From: Hyphomicrobium_A sp044507625
GTDB lineage: Bacteria; Pseudomonadota; Alphaproteobacteria; Rhizobiales; Hyphomicrobiaceae
DNA: 64,000 nucleotides
Reading direction: 5' to 3'
Assembly: GCA_044507625.1 (NCBI GenBank)
Contig: JBIQJE010000006.1
Coordinates: 62,001 to 126,000 of the forward strand
The translations under genes and the position numbers were made by a program. The notes beneath the pieces were generated by a model that searched no databases, was not told the origin of the DNA, and was given only the letters and a program-made list of their open reading frames with translations. This document shows, in pieces, positions 61,606-64,000 of the stretch; the stretch's first letter is position 1, and the number at the start of each line of letters is the position of its first letter.

Positions 61606-62979
61606 ATGGCTGGTGCTCGCGCCCAGATCGCGTCGGGTGGGAAAGCTGCGGCACTGGCCGCGGCCATGTTCCTCTCCCTCACGCCCGGCATGCTCGCGGC
61701 GGCGAAAGCCGAAACGCCACTCTCACCGAAGTCCGCCCCGGCAAAACCCGCCACCTCGCAGCCCGCCATGAGCAAGGACGACAAACCGTCGACGCCCAGC
61801 GCCGCTGCGCCGGCGTCGGCATTGCCCGAGGCGCGCCTTGAGCGCGTATCGTTTGCCGACCTTCCGGGCTGGGAAACCGACGATCACCTCGCCGCCTTCA
61901 ACACCTTCAAAAAGTCCTGCGACGCCGCCATCCGCATGGCCGAGAAGGGCTCCACCCGCGCTGTCGCGCAATGCCGCGTTCCGTTGGACGAGCTCGCCGG
62001 CGCCTGCCGCGCCGCCCAAGGTGTGAAGGCGACCGACAAAGCCGCCAAGGCGTACTTCGAAAAGCAGTTCGTCCCGCACAAAATCGTCCACGCAAAGCCG
62101 CGCGGACTGCTGACCGGTTACTACGAGCCGGTCCTCGAAGGCTCACGCACCCCGCAAGGCAAATTCCAGACCCCCGTCTATAGGCGCCCGACCGATCTCG
62201 TGAACGTCGTCGACGAGGCCGACCGCGCCTCCAAGCAGGAGGGGCTCACCCATGTGCGGCGCACCTCCACGGGCTCGGCTCCGTTTCCGACGCGGGCGGA
62301 GATCGAGCAAGGCGCGCTGAAGGGCATGGGGCTGGAGCTGCTCTACCTCGAAGACCCGGTCGAAGTGTTCTTCATGCACATCCAGGGCTCCGGCCGCGTC
62401 CATCTCACCGACGGTTCGACCGTCCGCATCAATTACGACGGCAAGAACGGCCACCCTTACTCGTCCATCGGACGCTACCTGATCGAGAACAAGATTCTTC
62501 CCGCCAGCAAGATGTCCATGCAGGCGCTGGGCAAATGGCTCCGCGAGGATAAAGAGCGCGGCCAGAAGGTGATGTGGCAGAACCGCTCATTCATCTTCTT
62601 CCGCGAGCTTGACGACAGCGAGGGGCCGATGGGCGCCATGCAGGTGCCCCTCACCCCCGGGCGCAGCCTCGCGGTCGACACCGGCTATCACGCCCTCGGC
62701 ACCCCGATCTACCTGTCCGTCCCCGAGCTGAAGCACGGGGAAAAAGGCCGCGGCTTTAATCGTTTGATGGTGGCCCAGGACGTAGGGTCTGCGATTAAGG
62801 GTCCGGAGCGCGGCGACATCTACTTTGGCTCGGGCGCAAAGGCCGGTAAGCAGGCGGGCACCACCAGGCACGGGGGAAATTTCTTCGTGCTGCGGCCCGC
62901 GAGCGAGCAGACGGCCGAACAGGGGTTGAGGTTCGGCGAGCGCCTGCAATGGCAAACGATCGTGAAAAGCGCCCCCTGA
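61606..62979 (+). CDS. mltA: Membrane-bound lytic murein transglycosylase A
   Basis: A 457-residue exported MltA. A signal peptide (about 1-33) and a Pro/Ala/Ser/Lys-rich linker precede the MltA domain (GLLTGYYEPVLEGSRT, VFFMHIQGSGRVHLTDG) and the C-terminal 3D domain with AVDTGYHALGTPIYLS and the Asp-containing QDVGSAIKGPERGDIYFGSG. It cleaves the MurNAc-GlcNAc bond, forming anhydromuropeptides. No lipobox Cys was seen near the signal peptide. GTG 61567 is an alternative start. It overlaps smr by 31 bp. Confidence 0.93.
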   Translation: MAGARAQIASGGKAAALAAAMFLSLTPGMLAAAKAETPLSPKSAPAKPATSQPAMSKDDKPSTPSAAAPASALPEARLERVSFADLPGWETDDHLAAFNTFKKSCDAAIRMAEKGSTRAVAQCRVPLDELAGACRAAQGVKATDKAAKAYFEKQFVPHKIVHAKPRGLLTGYYEPVLEGSRTPQGKFQTPVYRRPTDLVNVVDEADRASKQEGLTHVRRTSTGSAPFPTRAEIEQGALKGMGLELLYLEDPVEVFFMHIQGSGRVHLTDGSTVRINYDGKNGHPYSSIGRYLIENKILPASKMSMQALGKWLREDKERGQKVMWQNRSFIFFRELDDSEGPMGAMQVPLTPGRSLAVDTGYHALGTPIYLSVPELKHGEKGRGFNRLMVAQDVGSAIKGPERGDIYFGSGAKAGKQAGTTRHGGNFFVLRPASEQTAEQGLRFGERLQWQTIVKSAP

Positions 62980-63620
62980 AACCGCCGCGGGGCGGAAAGC
63001 CGCCCGCCCACTTGACGCCTGAGGAGCGCGCGCTCTGGGAACACACCGCGCAAAGCATCTCGCCCATCAAAGGCAAGAAGCAGCGCGTGCACCCGGCCCT
63101 GGAAGACGAGCCGCCAGCGTCGCGGCTGCACCATCCCTCTCCGCCTAAGCCGCGCGCTGCCCCGGCGCGCTCGGCGGCCCCGCCTCCGCCAGCTGCCAAG
63201 CGGCCTGCATCGCCGCCGGCGCCAGGCCCCGCGCCGATCTCCCTCGAGCGGCGCAAAGCGCGCAAGCTGTCGTCCGGTCGTATCGAGATCGAAGGCCGCA
63301 TCGATTTGCACGGCATGCGCCAGAGCGAGGCGCACACGGCGCTGCTGCGCTTTCTCAACCGCGCCTACGCGCAAGGAAAGCGCTGGGTGCTGGTGATCAC
63401 CGGCAAGGGCGCACCCATTCGCTCCGCCTACGACGAGCGCCTCGAGCGCGAAGGCGAGGCGCGCGGCGTGCTGCGGCGCAACGTTCCGCGATGGCTTGCC
63501 GAGGCCGAGATCGCACCGATCGTCATTGGCTTTACGACGGCTTCGACCCGTCACGGCGGTGAAGGCGCGCTCTACATTCACCTGCGCCGCCGCCCCGGCC
63601 TGCCCGGCTCCGACGATTGA
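62949..63620 (+). CDS. Smr-domain protein
   Basis: A 223-residue protein. A low-complexity Pro/Ala/Lys-rich N-terminal half is followed by an Smr domain (about 110-220) with RIDLHGMRQSEAHTALLRFL, VLVITGKG and HGGEGALYIHLRR. Smr domains act as nucleases on nicked or structured DNA or RNA. It overlaps mltA by 31 bp in another frame, a tight operon also seen in rhizobia. Confidence 0.9.
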   Translation: MANDREKRPLKPPRGGKPPAHLTPEERALWEHTAQSISPIKGKKQRVHPALEDEPPASRLHHPSPPKPRAAPARSAAPPPPAAKRPASPPAPGPAPISLERRKARKLSSGRIEIEGRIDLHGMRQSEAHTALLRFLNRAYAQGKRWVLVITGKGAPIRSAYDERLEREGEARGVLRRNVPRWLAEAEIAPIVIGFTTASTRHGGEGALYIHLRRRPGLPGSDD

Positions 63621-63705
63621 GCTATCGCCAGTCATCGCCGTCATCGAGCACACGCGTGTCACCGCGCGGCGGCTATTGCTTCGCGCGTGGATGGATGCCT
63701 GCCGC

Positions 63706-64000
63706 TCAGCCCGCGCAGGTCGACGCGAGCTTCTCCAGCGCAGCGGTGAGCCCCGATAGCGAATAGGTGTCCGTTGTCGCCGTGCCGCGCGCCGACGTTG
63801 CCTTCACGAACGCGTTGGAGCCTTTCTTCATCGCCTCGACGAGCTTCAGCTCCTCGTTCGGATCGGACACGAACCCGCGCTCGCCTTTGACGAACAACTT
63901 GAACGTCTCCGTGCCGATGGTCACCGTCATGTCCTTGTCGGGCGCAACGGGATAGCCGACCTTCACGCTCGGCTCCGTCTTCACGCCTTCCTTCGGCCAG
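63706..64000 (-). CDS. IalB (invasion-associated locus B) family protein, cut by window edge
   Basis: Only the C-terminal 97 or so residues are in the window. VKVGYPVAPDKDMTVTIG, TETFKLFVKGERGFV, LVEAMKKGSNAFVKATSARG and the ending TDTYSLSGLTAALEKL with a final Cys match the IalB family of small periplasmic proteins. The upstream residues WPKEG continue in frame to the edge, so the GTG at 63984 is not the real start. Confidence 0.85.
   Translation of the reverse strand, partial: WPKEGVKTEPSVKVGYPVAPDKDMTVTIGTETFKLFVKGERGFVSDPNEELKLVEAMKKGSNAFVKATSARGTATTDTYSLSGLTAALEKLASTCAG

Overview
The window is a high-GC chromosomal segment from an alphaproteobacterium, most likely of the order Hyphomicrobiales (Rhizobiales). 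The pointers are the order mdh-sucC-sucD-sucA-sucB-lpdA, an ethylmalonyl-CoA pathway pair (malyl-CoA thioesterase and mesaconyl-CoA hydratase), a ccmABCDG haem-export cluster, a DUF2794 protein, an IalB-like protein, GANTC sites in the origin region, and the block rho-hemJ-hemE / (gap) / PPSR-maf-aroE-coaE-dnaQ-secB-fxsA-tim44-mltA-smr. That block marks the replication-origin neighbourhood in Caulobacter and the rhizobia. A stand-alone pqqA hints at a methylotrophic or PQQ-using relative such as Hyphomicrobium; this is inference. No rRNA or tRNA genes, prophage, insertion sequence or CRISPR array were seen.

Layout. 1-3.9 kb: CbpA/CbpM co-chaperone pair, a XerC-type recombinase and a TraB/GumN protein. 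3.9-13.7 kb (minus strand): the TCA operon mdh-sucC-sucD-sucA-sucB-(VOC)-lpdA, with an unusual 353-bp spacer between sucC and sucD. 13.9-17.5 kb: a secreted matrixin-like protease, ZapE, an acetyltransferase and a histone-H1-like Lys/Ala/Arg protein. 18.1-27.7 kb: succinate dehydrogenase, split so that sdhCDA (followed by a coupled VOC gene and an SDR) lies about 6 kb from sdhB. The DNA between holds four exported proteins, a Nudix hydrolase and the lone pqqA. 27.9-30.3 kb: ethylmalonyl-CoA pathway genes. 30.6-38.3 kb: a pyridoxal kinase, NhaA, a SulP transporter divergent from a beta-carbonic anhydrase, and ccmA-B-C-D-G. 38.5-42.1 kb: aconitase and a DUF1223 protein. 42.1-43.2 kb: a gene-free repeat cluster. 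43.2-52.1 kb: an M3 peptidase with a basic tail, a probable small RNA, DUF2794, a Bax-inhibitor-1 protein, and an ABC transporter next to tesA and thpR. 52.2-64 kb: the origin-proximal block.

Functionally the window is dominated by central carbon metabolism. It encodes the TCA cycle from 2-oxoglutarate to oxaloacetate (except fumarase) plus aconitase, with C2-assimilation enzymes and cytochrome c maturation. The rest is housekeeping next to the origin. No large accessory system is visible. The most interesting items are the putative oriC between hemE and the PPSR gene, a minus-strand RNA defined by an otherwise unexplained terminator upstream of the M3 peptidase, the orphan pqqA, an exported protein built from an exact-period cysteine-module duplication, the VOC genes embedded in both TCA dehydrogenase operons, and a family of palindromic intergenic repeats.
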